Positions 52,948 to 62,476 of a stretch of 64,000 bases of DNA are shown piece by piece; position 1 is the stretch's first letter, and each line of letters opens with the position of its first letter. The position numbers and the translations under genes are program-made. The stretch comes from Bacillus mycoides (lineage in GTDB: Bacteria > Bacillota > Bacilli > Bacillales > Bacillaceae_G). Under the pieces are notes generated by a model that saw only the letters and a list, made by a program, of their open reading frames with translations, was not told the DNA's origin and made no database searches. Location: contig NZ_CP036132.1 of the NCBI RefSeq assembly GCF_018742245.1, positions 2,847,001 through 2,911,000 on the forward strand. Reading direction: 5' to 3'.

Positions 52948-53595
52948 TTAATGCGTCGCACCGCCGCACGCTACAATATCTACTTCCACTTCCGTCGTTA
53001 CCTCAATTGCCAATTCAATCCCTTTACTAATAGTAGAAAGTGACATACTCGGTTGACCTGGATAGTTACTAGCTTGTTCTGGTAAAAACGGAATATGAAC
53101 AAATCCGCCTTTTATTTTTTGATCATGCTTCCGCAGTTCATGCATGAGACCATAGAATAAGTGATTACAAACGAATGTACCTGCCGTTTGTGAAACGGAA
53201 GCTGGTATGCCTTCCTCGCGAAGTTTTTTTACAATTGCTTTCATCGGTAATGTCGACCAATATGCAATCGGTCCTTCTTCTACAACCGGTACATCCACTG
53301 GCTGATTTCCTTCATTATCAGCAATTCTTGCATCATCAACATTAATTGCTATTCGCTCTATCGTAACATCTGGTCTGCCCCCAGCTTGTCCAATACATAT
53401 AATAATGTCAGGCGACAACTCTTCTATATACTCTTTTAATACTTGTATCGATTTATGAAATACCGTTGGAACTTGTTTACTTATAATCTTGTATTCTCCA
53501 ATTGTTTTTTCATGTAAACTTTTTGCGACTTCCCAAGCTGGGTTGATGCTTTCTCCTCCAAACGGATCAAATCCTGTTACTAATACTTTTTTCAT
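52948..53595 (-). CDS. pcp: Pyroglutamyl peptidase (pyrrolidone-carboxylate peptidase)
   Basis: A 215-residue cysteine peptidase. [15 protein letters not shown] at the N-terminus, [17 protein letters not shown] (catalytic glutamate region), [18 protein letters not shown] (active cysteine) and [10 protein letters not shown] (catalytic histidine) are all present. It removes N-terminal pyroglutamate from peptides, producing free 5-oxoproline. It is the last gene of the pxp operon; its product, 5-oxoproline, is the substrate of PxpABC upstream. Confidence 0.96.
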   Translation of the reverse strand: MKKVLVTGFDPFGGESINPAWEVAKSLHEKTIGEYKIISKQVPTVFHKSIQVLKEYIEELSPDIIICIGQAGGRPDVTIERIAINVDDARIADNEGNQPVDVPVVEEGPIAYWSTLPMKAIVKKLREEGIPASVSQTAGTFVCNHLFYGLMHELRKHDQKIKGGFVHIPFLPEQASNYPGQPSMSLSTISKGIELAIEVTTEVEVDIVACGGATH

Positions 53596-53611
53596 AGTTT
53601 CACTCTCCTAA

Positions 53612-54574
53612 TTAGAAACGATATACAAGGCCGTACATGATAAACATATTGATAATGAAAATGGAAAGAGCAATTGGTACTTGCGCCTTAATAACAGCAT
53701 TCTTATCTTTCAATTCTAAAAGCATCGCTGGAACAATATTAAAGTTTGCCGCCATTGGCGTAATAAGCGTTCCGCAATATCCAGCAAACATACCGAGTGC
53801 TGCCATAATTGCTGGGTTCCCGCCGTGCATTTGAACAATTAAAGGCAAGCCAATTCCGCCAGTAATAACCGCAAACGCAGCGAAAGCATTTCCCATTACA
53901 ACTGTGAATAGCATCATTCCTAAACAGTACGCCATAACAGCAACGAATGGATACTCTGTTGGTAACACTTGTCCGACTAAATCAGAAACGACCTGGCCAA
54001 CGCCAGATTTTGCGAAAATACCGCCAAGCGCTGCTAACATTTGTGGTAAAATAACAGCCCAGCCGACAGCCTGTAGTAATCTGCTTCCTTCTTGAACAGG
54101 CGTTGTTATTTTCGCTTTTGTAATACGCATCGCTGCAACGAATGCGAGTAATGCACCTAACGCTAATGCAACTAACGTTACTTTATCAGGATCAACAAGA
54201 GAGACATTTCCCCATTTGATTTTCCCTAATGTCAGTGTACCGATAATTGTAAAAATAGGTATTAACAGTGCAGGCATAAAAATTTTATTCTTTAATTTCT
54301 CAGCATGTTTCACACGTTCTTGCACTGGTACTTCTTTTTCCTCGGATTTTGTTACTTTATTTAATGAAGCTAACACGACCATAGCGAGTACGATACAGCC
54401 AACGTAAAACGAAGGTATTATATTTCCAAATAAAAATGTAACTGCAAACAATGCCCAAAATAAGCTAGAACCGAATCGGTTTGGATGTTCACGATCAAAT
54501 GCAATACGAACAGCGATAAATGCAACGATTATTCCTAATACATAATAAATTGTATCCATTGTTATGATGTTCAT
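53612..54574 (-). CDS. DUF979 membrane protein, probable transporter subunit
   Basis: A 320-residue membrane protein with about nine helices of the DUF979 family (IPSFYVGCIVLAMVVLASLN; GMFAGYCGTLITPMAANFNI). It always pairs with DUF969, whose gene ends one base away from its start in this window. Clustering with 5-oxoprolinase genes suggests transport of 5-oxoproline or pyroglutamyl compounds; this is inference from context, and no biochemistry is implied by the sequence. Confidence 0.85.
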   Translation of the reverse strand: MNIITMDTIYYVLGIIVAFIAVRIAFDREHPNRFGSSLFWALFAVTFLFGNIIPSFYVGCIVLAMVVLASLNKVTKSEEKEVPVQERVKHAEKLKNKIFMPALLIPIFTIIGTLTLGKIKWGNVSLVDPDKVTLVALALGALLAFVAAMRITKAKITTPVQEGSRLLQAVGWAVILPQMLAALGGIFAKSGVGQVVSDLVGQVLPTEYPFVAVMAYCLGMMLFTVVMGNAFAAFAVITGGIGLPLIVQMHGGNPAIMAALGMFAGYCGTLITPMAANFNIVPAMLLELKDKNAVIKAQVPIALSIFIINMFIMYGLVYRF

Positions 54575-54575
54575 C

Positions 54576-55280
54576 TTATATAGCCTCCTTCTCTTGTTTT
54601 TCTTCTGCCTTCATTGTTTTCTCTATATACTTATCAAACCTTCTAAACCTAATCCAGCTCACAATAAGAGCAGATATCGCAGTTGGAATACCCCAAAGCG
54701 CCATATCCCATACACCGACATGCATACCTACTGAATCGAAGAACCCTTTCATTAATAAAATGGCACCAGTTGCGATGAAAATATCCTCTCCGAAAAACCA
54801 AGCTGTATTTTCCGCAGCTGCTGCGTTTGCTTTAATCTTTTCTCTCAATTTTTCAGGGAGTTTACCGTATCTTCCTTGCGCAGCTCCTTCTGCCATCGGT
54901 GCAACAAGCGGTCTCACTGTTTGCGCATGACCACCGATATTAAGTCCAAGTGCTGCTGATGATTCTCTTATCGTAAAATATGACATTAATACTCTTCCAG
55001 TTGTTGCTCCTTTTGATTTCGTTATAAGTGCTTCTGCTCTTTCTTTTAAACCGTAACGCTCTAAAATTCCGATTACCGGTAAAGTTAATATGATTGGCAT
55101 AGACATATATCTGTTTTCTATGAAAAATTTACCGAACATGCTAATCACATCATAAAAGCTTAAGCCTGAAACCATACCAGTAACAATACCCGCAACCATT
55201 ACTACTAACAGTGTATTTAATCTAAATAAAAACCCAACTGCAACAAGTAGTATCCCAATTAATTTAATCATTTCCAGCAC
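54576..55280 (-). CDS. DUF969 membrane protein, probable transporter subunit
   Basis: A 234-residue protein with about six helices of the DUF969 family (RESSAALGLNIGGHAQTVRP is a characteristic loop). It lies between pxpA and the DUF979 gene and very likely forms a two-part transporter with the latter. ACTTCC-type spacing and a strong GGGGAAGTGC site precede the start. Transport of 5-oxoproline is an inference. Confidence 0.85.
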   Translation of the reverse strand: MLEMIKLIGILLVAVGFLFRLNTLLVVMVAGIVTGMVSGLSFYDVISMFGKFFIENRYMSMPIILTLPVIGILERYGLKERAEALITKSKGATTGRVLMSYFTIRESSAALGLNIGGHAQTVRPLVAPMAEGAAQGRYGKLPEKLREKIKANAAAAENTAWFFGEDIFIATGAILLMKGFFDSVGMHVGVWDMALWGIPTAISALIVSWIRFRRFDKYIEKTMKAEEKQEKEAI

Positions 55281-55293
55281 TTCCCCTCATTTA

Positions 55294-56055
55294 TTATTTC
55301 GGTGCACTTATAGAAACACCGTTAAGTTCGAATGTTCTGTATATTTTTTCCGCAAATTGTACTGCTTTCTCTCCGTCCCCGTGTAAACATATCGTTTGCG
55401 CCTGAACTGCTACTTTCTCCCCATTAACCAATTCTACATACCCTTCCTTCACCATTTGAAGTACTTGTTTTATTGCTTCATCTTCATTTTTTATAAGAGC
55501 ATTTTCTTCTGTACGGCTCGTTAAAGTTCCATCCTGCTTATACGTACGATCAGCAAAAGCTTCTTGTACGAGAGTTATATTATATTTTTCTGTTGCCCTT
55601 ATAAACGCCTCACTATTCGCTAATCCGTAAAGTAATAATCCAGGGTTAATATGATAAATTGCTTTTGCGATTGCATCCGCAATTTCCGAATCAGTTGCCG
55701 CCATATTATATAACGCACCGTGCGGTTTTACATGTTGCATCTTCCCACCGGCAGCTTTAACAAATCCTTCTAATGCGCCAATTTGATATAAAACATAATC
55801 GTATACTTCACTTGCTGAAACGTGCATATTCCTTCTCCCAAATCCAATTAAATCAGGAAATCCAGGGTGTGCTCCTATTGCTACGTTATGCTGCAGAGCT
55901 TTTTCAACCGTTTGCCGCATAACGGCCGGATCACCAGCATGAAAACCACAAGCAACGTTTATAGAGGAAACGAACGGAAGAATTTCATCATCATTCCCCA
56001 TTTTATAAGCTCCAAAACTTTCTCCTAAATCACAGTTCAAATCGATTGTAGTCAC
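55294..56055 (-). CDS. pxpA: 5-oxoprolinase subunit A
   Basis: A 253-residue LamB/YcsF protein. TIDLNCDLGESFGAYKMGND and NVACGFHAGDPAVMRQTV are the family signatures. PxpA, with PxpB and PxpC, makes the ATP-dependent 5-oxoprolinase that opens the 5-oxoproline ring to glutamate. It is downstream of pxpC and upstream of the DUF969/DUF979 pair in the operon. Confidence 0.95.
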   Translation of the reverse strand: MTTIDLNCDLGESFGAYKMGNDDEILPFVSSINVACGFHAGDPAVMRQTVEKALQHNVAIGAHPGFPDLIGFGRRNMHVSASEVYDYVLYQIGALEGFVKAAGGKMQHVKPHGALYNMAATDSEIADAIAKAIYHINPGLLLYGLANSEAFIRATEKYNITLVQEAFADRTYKQDGTLTSRTEENALIKNEDEAIKQVLQMVKEGYVELVNGEKVAVQAQTICLHGDGEKAVQFAEKIYRTFELNGVSISAPK

Positions 56056-56073
56056 GATGTTTTCCTCCTAATC

Positions 56074-57063
56074 TCAGCTTCGTAAAGCGATGAATTTCTT
56101 TAATAGACTCATACTTGTTTCCTGTTCTATATATAAGTGTGCAGCTTCTTCCATAGTTATTTTTTCAAAAGTTACATAGTCTCCTGGTTTTAGCTGCGCT
56201 AGAAGAGGTAAATCTACTGAAACTACATTTCCAATTCTCGGATAACCACCTGTCGTTTGTCTATCCGCCATTAATATAATAGGCTGTCCACCATTCGGTA
56301 CTTGAATTGTTCCGAATGTAACTGGGCTCGATAAAATTTCTATCTCTTCAACTCTATTTAAAACATCTCCGTCAAGCCTATATCCCATGCGATCAGCATA
56401 ATTGGATACTTTATACTCTTTCGAAAAAAACGACTTTATACTTTCTTCTGTAAATTGATCATATTCAAAGTCTGTTATGACGCGAAGAATAGGCTGCTTC
56501 TTATATTTTGGTAAAGTATTGTTACCAATTGCCCACTTCGTTTTTATACGCTCTTCTTCTTGTAAATTTCGAATGAAACGACTCCCAACTTCTGCCCCTG
56601 TACCAATTTGAAAATAATCTCCTTTTTTCAGCATTCTCCCTTCAATACCGCCAAGAGCAGCACGTATGTAAGTACTTTTACTTCCCATCGTACGATCAAT
56701 ATTTATACCACCCGCAAAAGTCACATACGCCCTGCAACCGCTTTTCGCCTTTCCGAGACAAAGCATGCTTCCTTCTTCAGCTAATATGGGACGCCATAAT
56801 GGAATGCGTTCTCCATTTAACAACGGTTCCATATCTGCTCCACCAATCGCGAGCAAAGTCGTTTTCTTTATTAACAATTTAGGTCCCATTATTGTAATTT
56901 CGAGTCCAGCCTCATTCTCCTCATTACCTACTAACATATTAATCATCCTGAGCGCATTTTTATCCATAGCCCCGCCAACAGGTACACCGTATTGTTGATA
57001 ATGAGATCGTCCTAAATCTTGGACTGTTGTAAACATTCCTGCATGCAAAACCTCTACATCCAT
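56074..57063 (-). CDS. pxpC: 5-oxoprolinase subunit C (biotin-dependent carboxyltransferase-like)
   Basis: A 329-residue protein of the KipA/urea-amidolyase-like family: VEVLHAGMFTTVQDLGRSHY at the N-terminus and GGYPRIGNVVSVDLPLLAQL later. With PxpB it forms the ATP-using part of 5-oxoprolinase. It overlaps pxpB by 10 bases, giving translational coupling. In B. subtilis its homolog is KipA, but the pyroglutamate context here favours PxpC. Confidence 0.95.
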   Translation of the reverse strand: MDVEVLHAGMFTTVQDLGRSHYQQYGVPVGGAMDKNALRMINMLVGNEENEAGLEITIMGPKLLIKKTTLLAIGGADMEPLLNGERIPLWRPILAEEGSMLCLGKAKSGCRAYVTFAGGINIDRTMGSKSTYIRAALGGIEGRMLKKGDYFQIGTGAEVGSRFIRNLQEEERIKTKWAIGNNTLPKYKKQPILRVITDFEYDQFTEESIKSFFSKEYKVSNYADRMGYRLDGDVLNRVEEIEILSSPVTFGTIQVPNGGQPIILMADRQTTGGYPRIGNVVSVDLPLLAQLKPGDYVTFEKITMEEAAHLYIEQETSMSLLKKFIALRS

Positions 57064-57767
57064 TCTTTAGCCCCCTCAAGCGATACGTACTCTTCCTTTG
57101 TTATTGGTATAAATCGTAAATACATACCACTTTGAATATATGTTGGTGTTTCTTCTTTTGGATTAAATAGAGAAATAGGTGTTCGGCCGATAATATTCCA
57201 ACCTCCTGGTGTTTCAAGCGGATAAATACCTGTTTGATTTCCGCCAATACCTACTGAACCAGGAGCAATTTGTAATCGCGGCGTTTCTTTTCTAGGTGTT
57301 TCTAGTTCTTTCGGTAACCCGCCTAAATACGGGAACCCAGGTGTAAAACCTAACATATACACGAAATATGTTGTTTCACTATGTATTCGAATAACATCCT
57401 CTACTTGTAATCCTTGATAATATGCAACCTCTTCTAAATCAGGTCCATATTCTCCCCCGTAACACACTGGTATAGAAATATGTTTCACATCTCGGTTCAC
57501 TTCTTCTTTATATGAATCACACAGCTCCTTTATATACTGGCAAACGTGATCATACGGTCTTATATTTCTATCATTTTTCTTCCATACTTCGTACAAATTG
57601 TAGTACACCGCTAATGAAGTAAACGACGGAACGCATTCAACCATTCCTGCAAATGGATGCCGCCTCAGCGCTTGAAATAATCGTTGTACTTTTTCGTATA
57701 TATCCATCCCAATTTCTTCACCAAATGTAACAATAATTGCTTGATCCCCTAACGCAGAAAATTTCAT
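57054..57767 (-). CDS. pxpB: 5-oxoprolinase subunit B (KipI/PxpB family)
   Basis: About 237 residues: MKFSALGDQAIIVTFGEEIG at the N-terminus, GFTPGFPYLGGLP and IGGNQTGIYPLETPGGWNII are the KipI/PxpB signatures. It binds PxpC. In B. subtilis the homolog KipI inhibits the sporulation kinase KinA; here the operon makes the 5-oxoprolinase role more likely, without excluding both. The ATG at 57767 follows GGGAG; it is directly downstream of the regulator gene. Confidence 0.95.
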   Translation of the reverse strand: MKFSALGDQAIIVTFGEEIGMDIYEKVQRLFQALRRHPFAGMVECVPSFTSLAVYYNLYEVWKKNDRNIRPYDHVCQYIKELCDSYKEEVNRDVKHISIPVCYGGEYGPDLEEVAYYQGLQVEDVIRIHSETTYFVYMLGFTPGFPYLGGLPKELETPRKETPRLQIAPGSVGIGGNQTGIYPLETPGGWNIIGRTPISLFNPKEETPTYIQSGMYLRFIPITKEEYVSLEGAKEWM

Positions 57768-57781
57768 CCCACTCCCTCTTT

Positions 57782-58534
57782 CTATGCCCAAAAGCCGAGT
57801 TCTTTCGAAATGCGGTATGCTGTTTCTTTCACTTTCGCAGTAAAATATGCAATGTTACTTTCGCTATACTCAATTGCTAATCCCGAAATACTAATGCCAG
57901 CTACAACCGTTCCATCACTTGCAAAAATTGGTGCTGCTATAGCTGCTGTATGATTTTCTAATTCAGAGTAGCTAATTGTGTACCCTTCTTTTTTCGCCAT
58001 ATGCAATACTTCTAACAAATGCTCCTTATTCACGATTGTTCCATCCGCAAACTGCTTTAAATCTGTTTCCTCTACGTACTTTCTTTTCTCTTCCTCAGAA
58101 AAATACGATAGCAAAATTCTCGGACATGCACCCGCATACAGTGGAGCCCTTCTTCCAACCGCCGTATAAACACGTACCGGCTGAGCTCCTTCCATTTTTT
58201 CAACATAAATTGCATCATTACCATCTTGAATAATTAAATTTACTGCTTGCCCTAAACTATCTCTAAGCTCTTTCATATAAGGTATCGCAATATTTCTTAC
58301 GGATAACCTTTGTGAAACAAGTTGACCAAATCGTAAAAAAACGACTCCGAGACGATACTTTCCCTTTTCTGTTTTTTGTAAAAAGTCCATTTCTTCTAAC
58401 GAGCCAATTAAACGATAAACAGATGTTTTCGGCATATTCGTAAGCTGAACCATCTCTGTTAAACTTAGCTCCTCATGCTCATAAAACAACTCTAAAATAT
58501 CCATTGTCTTAACTGCCGTTTTATTTATACTCAT
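57782..58534 (-). CDS. IclR family transcriptional regulator
   Basis: About 250 residues. The N-terminal winged helix (AVKTMDILELFYEHEELSLT, then MPKTSVYRLIGSLEE) and the C-terminal effector domain (RISKELG, ISISGLAIEY) make a complete IclR protein. It is the first gene of the pxp operon, and a palindromic site lies 15 bases upstream of its start, so it likely regulates the operon, perhaps in response to 5-oxoproline or a product. ATG at 58534 follows AGGAGA. Confidence 0.9.
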   Translation of the reverse strand: MSINKTAVKTMDILELFYEHEELSLTEMVQLTNMPKTSVYRLIGSLEEMDFLQKTEKGKYRLGVVFLRFGQLVSQRLSVRNIAIPYMKELRDSLGQAVNLIIQDGNDAIYVEKMEGAQPVRVYTAVGRRAPLYAGACPRILLSYFSEEEKRKYVEETDLKQFADGTIVNKEHLLEVLHMAKKEGYTISYSELENHTAAIAAPIFASDGTVVAGISISGLAIEYSESNIAYFTAKVKETAYRISKELGFWA

Positions 58535-58548
58535 CCTATCTCCTTTAT

Positions 58549-58565
58549 GTTCCGAATTTCGGAAC
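58549..58565. promoter_or_regulatory. Operator-like palindrome of the IclR/pxp operon
   Basis: GTTCCGAATTTCGGAAC is a perfect 8-base inverted repeat around a single T. A degenerate related sequence, AATTCCGTTTTTCGAAAC, follows at about 58569-58586. The site overlaps the leader in front of the iclR start, as expected of an IclR-family repressor. Confidence 0.7.
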
Positions 58566-58650
58566 TTGAATTCCGTTTTTCGAAACAAACATATAATTTA
58601 AAATTATAAAATATTCTTTCAATTCTATCAATATATTTTTCACAAACAAA

Positions 58651-58683
58651 AAAGTATGGAAGAATATTCCTCCCATACTTTTG
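58651..58683 (-). terminator. Terminator after the signal peptidase gene
   Basis: AAAGTATGG (58651-58659) pairs with CCATACTTT (58673-58681), with T6 following on the minus strand. Confidence 0.8.
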
Positions 58684-58690
58684 CTTTATT

Positions 58691-59242
58691 TTATAACGCT
58701 CTCACTTGTTTCAATGGCCAGAAAACAGCTTGTCCTTTTCCGACAATTTCATCTTCTGAAATAAATCCAAACATACGACCGTCTTTAGAAACTTCACGAT
58801 TATCTCCTAAAACAAACACTTGGCCTTCTGGCACTTTCGTTTTTCCTGTGATTTGTTCTAACGTAAAATCAGGAGTTAATACACGGCCAGCTGCCTTTTC
58901 TTTAAATTCTTTTAAATACGGTTCTTCCATCGCTTTTCCGTTTACATATAAAACATCATCTTTATACTCAACTATATCACCTGGTAAACCAATTACTCGT
59001 TTTACTAAATCGTACCCTTCTTTTCCGTGGAAGACGATAACGTCAAAACGGTCTAACCCGCTTATACTATAACCAATCTTATTCACGAGAACTCGCTCAT
59101 TATTTTCTAAAGTTGGCATCATCGACTCACCTTGTACTAATGACGGCGTAAATAGCACCCCACGAACGATAAAGGCAATCGCAAAGGTAATACCTATCGT
59201 TTTAATCCATGAGATCAATTCTTTCTTCGTATTTGTCTTCAT
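58691..59242 (-). CDS. lepB: Signal peptidase I
   Basis: A 183-residue type I signal peptidase, like SipS/SipT. One membrane helix (TIGITFAIAFIVRGVLF), active serine in VQGESMMPTLENN, lysine in YDLVKRVIGLPGD, and VLGDNREVSKDGR. It is about 30% longer in the middle than the other signal peptidase at 45543, mainly from an insertion (LKEFKEKAAGRVLTPDFTLE). It lies in tandem with, and 23 bases after, cutC. Confidence 0.95.
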   Translation of the reverse strand: MKTNTKKELISWIKTIGITFAIAFIVRGVLFTPSLVQGESMMPTLENNERVLVNKIGYSISGLDRFDVIVFHGKEGYDLVKRVIGLPGDIVEYKDDVLYVNGKAMEEPYLKEFKEKAAGRVLTPDFTLEQITGKTKVPEGQVFVLGDNREVSKDGRMFGFISEDEIVGKGQAVFWPLKQVRAL

Positions 59243-59265
59243 CGTCTCTCCTCTTTCTTAAATAC

Positions 59266-59943
59266 TTACTTTATTATTTCAACTAACTCTTGTACTAACT
59301 TTAGGTCAATTTCAGAAAAACATGACTTACCTTCTCTAACCGCTGTACCTACATGCGCCTGCGTAATTCCAGTTTCATCTAGCAATTGTTTTACATTCTC
59401 TTTCGTTACTCCGCTTCCGACAACAAGCTGTATATTCCCTTCACTTTCCTTTTGCATCTCTGTAAGCACCGGAATATTATCTACTACATTTCCTTGTCCG
59501 CCTGAAGTTAACACGTGAGTAACTTTATTGAATTTCTTCAAAGCTTTCATCGCTTCTACTGGATTTTCTGTATCATCTATCGCACGGTGATACGTGACAT
59601 TTATTCCATCTACAACAGATAATAAATCTACTAATTTCTCTTCATCAACTTCATTTTGTTCGCTTAATATACCTAATACAACACCAGCAGCTCCAAGATT
59701 TTGAGCAACTACAATATCTTCTTTCATCATTTTAATTTCTTCTTCCGTATATGTAAAAGACTTCGCATGCGGACGAATCATAACATGAACTGGTATTTTC
59801 ACTGCTTCTACTGCTTTTTTTATAAAAGCATAACTCGGTGTTAAACCACCTTCTGTATATGATGAAATGAGTTCAATTCGATTTCCACCAGCCTTTTCAA
59901 TTCGCTTCACATCTTCTAAACAAGTTGCAATAACCTCTAGCAT
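59266..59943 (-). CDS. cutC: Copper homeostasis protein CutC
   Basis: A 225-residue TIM-barrel protein of the CutC family: MLEVIATCLEDVKRIEKAGG, then NRIELISSYTEGGLTPSY and HVMIRPHAK are the standard CutC segments. The family is linked to copper handling in eukaryotes and bacteria, though its exact activity is not settled. It may be cotranscribed with the signal peptidase downstream. Confidence 0.93.
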   Translation of the reverse strand: MLEVIATCLEDVKRIEKAGGNRIELISSYTEGGLTPSYAFIKKAVEAVKIPVHVMIRPHAKSFTYTEEEIKMMKEDIVVAQNLGAAGVVLGILSEQNEVDEEKLVDLLSVVDGINVTYHRAIDDTENPVEAMKALKKFNKVTHVLTSGGQGNVVDNIPVLTEMQKESEGNIQLVVGSGVTKENVKQLLDETGITQAHVGTAVREGKSCFSEIDLKLVQELVEIIK

Positions 59944-60170
59944 GAGATAACCTCTTTTCGTACTTTTTTCTTATTATACAGTAGGTGAAATAAGAAGCAT
60001 AGCATTCCACTATAAAACTACAAAAAGAAGAATGAAAAGAAAGATTTTTTAATTGATAAATCGAGAATTCCCTCTTCTTGAACAATGACATAATACATGG
60101 AATTATATCAACGATTTTTTAAATATATCTATCACAACTCTAAATATACCAACGATTCACCGACAACGAA

Positions 60171-60200
60171 AAGTCTGTTCCAGAACGGAACAGACTTTAT
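60171..60200 (-). terminator. Terminator after the acyl-CoA dehydrogenase gene
   Basis: AAGTCTGTTCC (60171-60181) pairs with GGAACAGACTT (60187-60197), with TTTTCG next on the minus strand. Confidence 0.8.
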
Positions 60201-60209
60201 ATTTCTTCA

Positions 60210-61358
60210 TTAAGACCGAAACGCCGCATCCGCCAGCATAGATAGTGTTGCATCATCCATCGGCGGATTGTGTAGCCCTGCTCTGACGTTTAAATAATAA
60301 CGATGAAGCGGATTTTTTTCTGATAAACTTTTTGCTCCTACGATGCGCATTGCTTTATCTACAATGGATATCGCCGCATTTGTTACTGCATATTTCACTG
60401 CCGCTAGTTCTGCTTGCAGTGATAGTTTATCTTCTGCTTCATCGTACTTTTTCGCAATTTGATATAAAAAGACGCGAGCTTGCATAAGCTCAAGTTCTAA
60501 TTCTCCAACTAATCTTCTAACATTCGGCAATAAACTAATAGAATGATTTAAACTATTTGGCTTGTATGATTCCGCAAACTGAACCGCATAATTTCTTGCC
60601 GATTGTGCGATTCCTAAATAACATGCTGGTATATGAAGTAACCAGCCAATCCCCTTAGCTTTAACCTTTGAACCCTTTATATCAGTGAAAAAGCGATCTG
60701 GTATCTCTACATTTTGTAAAACGAGATCATGGCTCGCAGTTCCTCTCATTGCGATACTATCCCACGTTTCTTCAATTGACACGCCTATTGTATTCTTTGG
60801 AATGACAAACTCTCCGATTTCTTCCTGGCCTTCAATACTTGCTGAAATGATAAAATAATCAAGTACTGGCGCCATTGTCGTAAACGTTTTTCTTCCATTT
60901 ATAATCCACTTCTCACCTTTTTTGACAGCTAACGTCTCTGGTTTCCCGCCGCGCGTAGGACTACCTGTATTCGGCTCTGTCGCTGCTCGATTAAAGAGGG
61001 CGCCATTACGCACTTCTTCACAAAACCAAGTGAACATTTCCTCATCCCAAGAGCGATTTTCAGCTAATTCCTTTACAATGCCAAGGTGCCATCCAATTGA
61101 TAATGCGGTAGCACCGCATCCTTCTGCTATTTTCTCTTGAAATAAAACGAAGTCATATAAAGAAATCGCATTGCCTCCCAATTCTTTTGGCAACGTTAAT
61201 TTCGTATATCCGATATCTTTCAAATTATTAATATTTTCATACGGAAATGATCCTAATTCACTTAGTTGATGCTCCCTTTCCATGAACTTCGGAATCAATT
61301 TATTTATTTTCTCAATAACTAAAGATTGTTCTTCTGTTTCAACAAATGAGAGTGCCAT
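60210..61358 (-). CDS. Acyl-CoA dehydrogenase family protein
   Basis: A 382-residue flavoprotein. N-terminal helical domain, GNAISLYDFVLFQEKIAEGC, the FAD/substrate loop NRAATEPNTGSPTRGG, and WIINGRKTFTTMA are typical; the C-terminus ends with HNPPMDDATLSMLADA. This C-terminal type resembles YdbM-like or DszC/SfnB-like relatives used in sulfur compound metabolism, rather than classic beta-oxidation enzymes. It stands alone. GGAG precedes the ATG. Substrate not fixed. Confidence 0.85.
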   Translation of the reverse strand: MALSFVETEEQSLVIEKINKLIPKFMEREHQLSELGSFPYENINNLKDIGYTKLTLPKELGGNAISLYDFVLFQEKIAEGCGATALSIGWHLGIVKELAENRSWDEEMFTWFCEEVRNGALFNRAATEPNTGSPTRGGKPETLAVKKGEKWIINGRKTFTTMAPVLDYFIISASIEGQEEIGEFVIPKNTIGVSIEETWDSIAMRGTASHDLVLQNVEIPDRFFTDIKGSKVKAKGIGWLLHIPACYLGIAQSARNYAVQFAESYKPNSLNHSISLLPNVRRLVGELELELMQARVFLYQIAKKYDEAEDKLSLQAELAAVKYAVTNAAISIVDKAMRIVGAKSLSEKNPLHRYYLNVRAGLHNPPMDDATLSMLADAAFRS

Positions 61359-61472
61359 ACATAATCTCCTTTATGTTCGATTCATAAACCGTTCATTTTG
61401 TCATTATGATTATATGAAGTTACTTCTCTACTGTTTCACTATTCCGATAAAAATACAATGCTTTTGAACAAT

Positions 61473-61510
61473 AAGAAAAGTTCCTATATGAAAGGATAGG
61501 TTCTTTTCTT
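61473..61510 (-). terminator. Terminator after the YdcF gene
   Basis: AAGAAAAGTTCCTAT (61473-61487) pairs with ATAGGTTCTTTTCTT (61496-61510) except for two central mismatches; minus-strand T-run is short. Confidence 0.6.
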
Positions 61511-61513
61511 ATA

Positions 61514-62146
61514 TTAATCCCCTTTCAATGCCTTTAATGGCAAAGAGGTTACATATCCAATATACGAGCATAATTCTTTAAAAAAGAAAGGGATTTCTGT
61601 ATCTAACGTTTTATACGCTGACGTTGGAGTTGGTGATGCATACGCTTCAATTTTAAGATGTTTTGCAATTTTCATCGCACGTTTCATATGAAGTGGATCA
61701 CTCACGATCGTATATGTGTGTATTCCGTTCTCTATTCCAACTTGCTTTGCATTCTTTAAATTCTCTTCTGTGAAAAGAGATTTTGTTTCAATTAAAATAT
61801 CCTCATCTTTTACACCATGTTTCAGTGCATACACTCTAGCAGTACGCGCTTCCTCAAGCTCTGCCTCAAACTTTGTACCACCTGTGAAAATAATCTTTTT
61901 AATATTACCATTCTTATATAAGGAAATTGCATGATTAATTCTTTCTTTAAATACAGGAGATGGTTTTCCGTTCCATGAAGCTGCTCCCAGCACAATACCA
62001 GCATCTGTCTTCACACCATCATCTGTTTTAAAGCGATAACTCCAAATATCGTAAGCTGCATAACTTACATATAAAATAATAGAACAAATCATAAGCAAGA
62101 ATACTTGCAAGATTCTTCTTTTCTTACTTTTCTTATTTTCTTTCAT
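61514..62146 (-). CDS. YdcF/SanA family membrane-anchored protein (DUF218)
   Basis: A 210-residue protein: basic N-terminus (KKSKKRR), one membrane helix (ILQVFLLMICSIILYVSYA), then a DUF218 domain with GIVLGAASWNGKPSPVFKER, IIFTGGTKFEAELEEA and IVSDPLHMKRAMKI (the SDPxHMxR motif). Role in envelope or vancomycin-type resistance is described for SanA but not certain here. It stands alone. Confidence 0.88.
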   Translation of the reverse strand: MKENKKSKKRRILQVFLLMICSIILYVSYAAYDIWSYRFKTDDGVKTDAGIVLGAASWNGKPSPVFKERINHAISLYKNGNIKKIIFTGGTKFEAELEEARTARVYALKHGVKDEDILIETKSLFTEENLKNAKQVGIENGIHTYTIVSDPLHMKRAMKIAKHLKIEAYASPTPTSAYKTLDTEIPFFFKELCSYIGYVTSLPLKALKGD

Positions 62147-62476
62147 TTAAACTGCCTCCGTACATCATCCATACTTCTATATAAAAACGTATATATCAAA
62201 TCATTTTGTTTGAATTTGTTTAAAAGAAGGAATTTTTCTTGTCATATATATTCATTAAAGGGTTTTCATTTAAAATTGAGGATTATCAATTCATTTTTCG
62301 TTTGCGGTTTCATTACATTTGTGTAATTTATAAGTTTATTACCATACAACTACATTGTAACGAATTTTTTATCATAATGGAATGATGAAACAAAAGTAAA
62401 TAAAAGAAGTAATCATTTTGTAAGAAAAAAGGTATATTTTTCATCTTGACGATCAATACACCTTTCTTAATATGAA
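62147..62476. other. 330-bp intergenic region with a terminator
   Basis: An imperfect hairpin (62424-62435 with 62457-62468), with T-run on the minus strand, terminates the GNAT fragment. Upstream of it, 62147-62420 is AT-rich with no supported gene. Confidence 0.5.
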
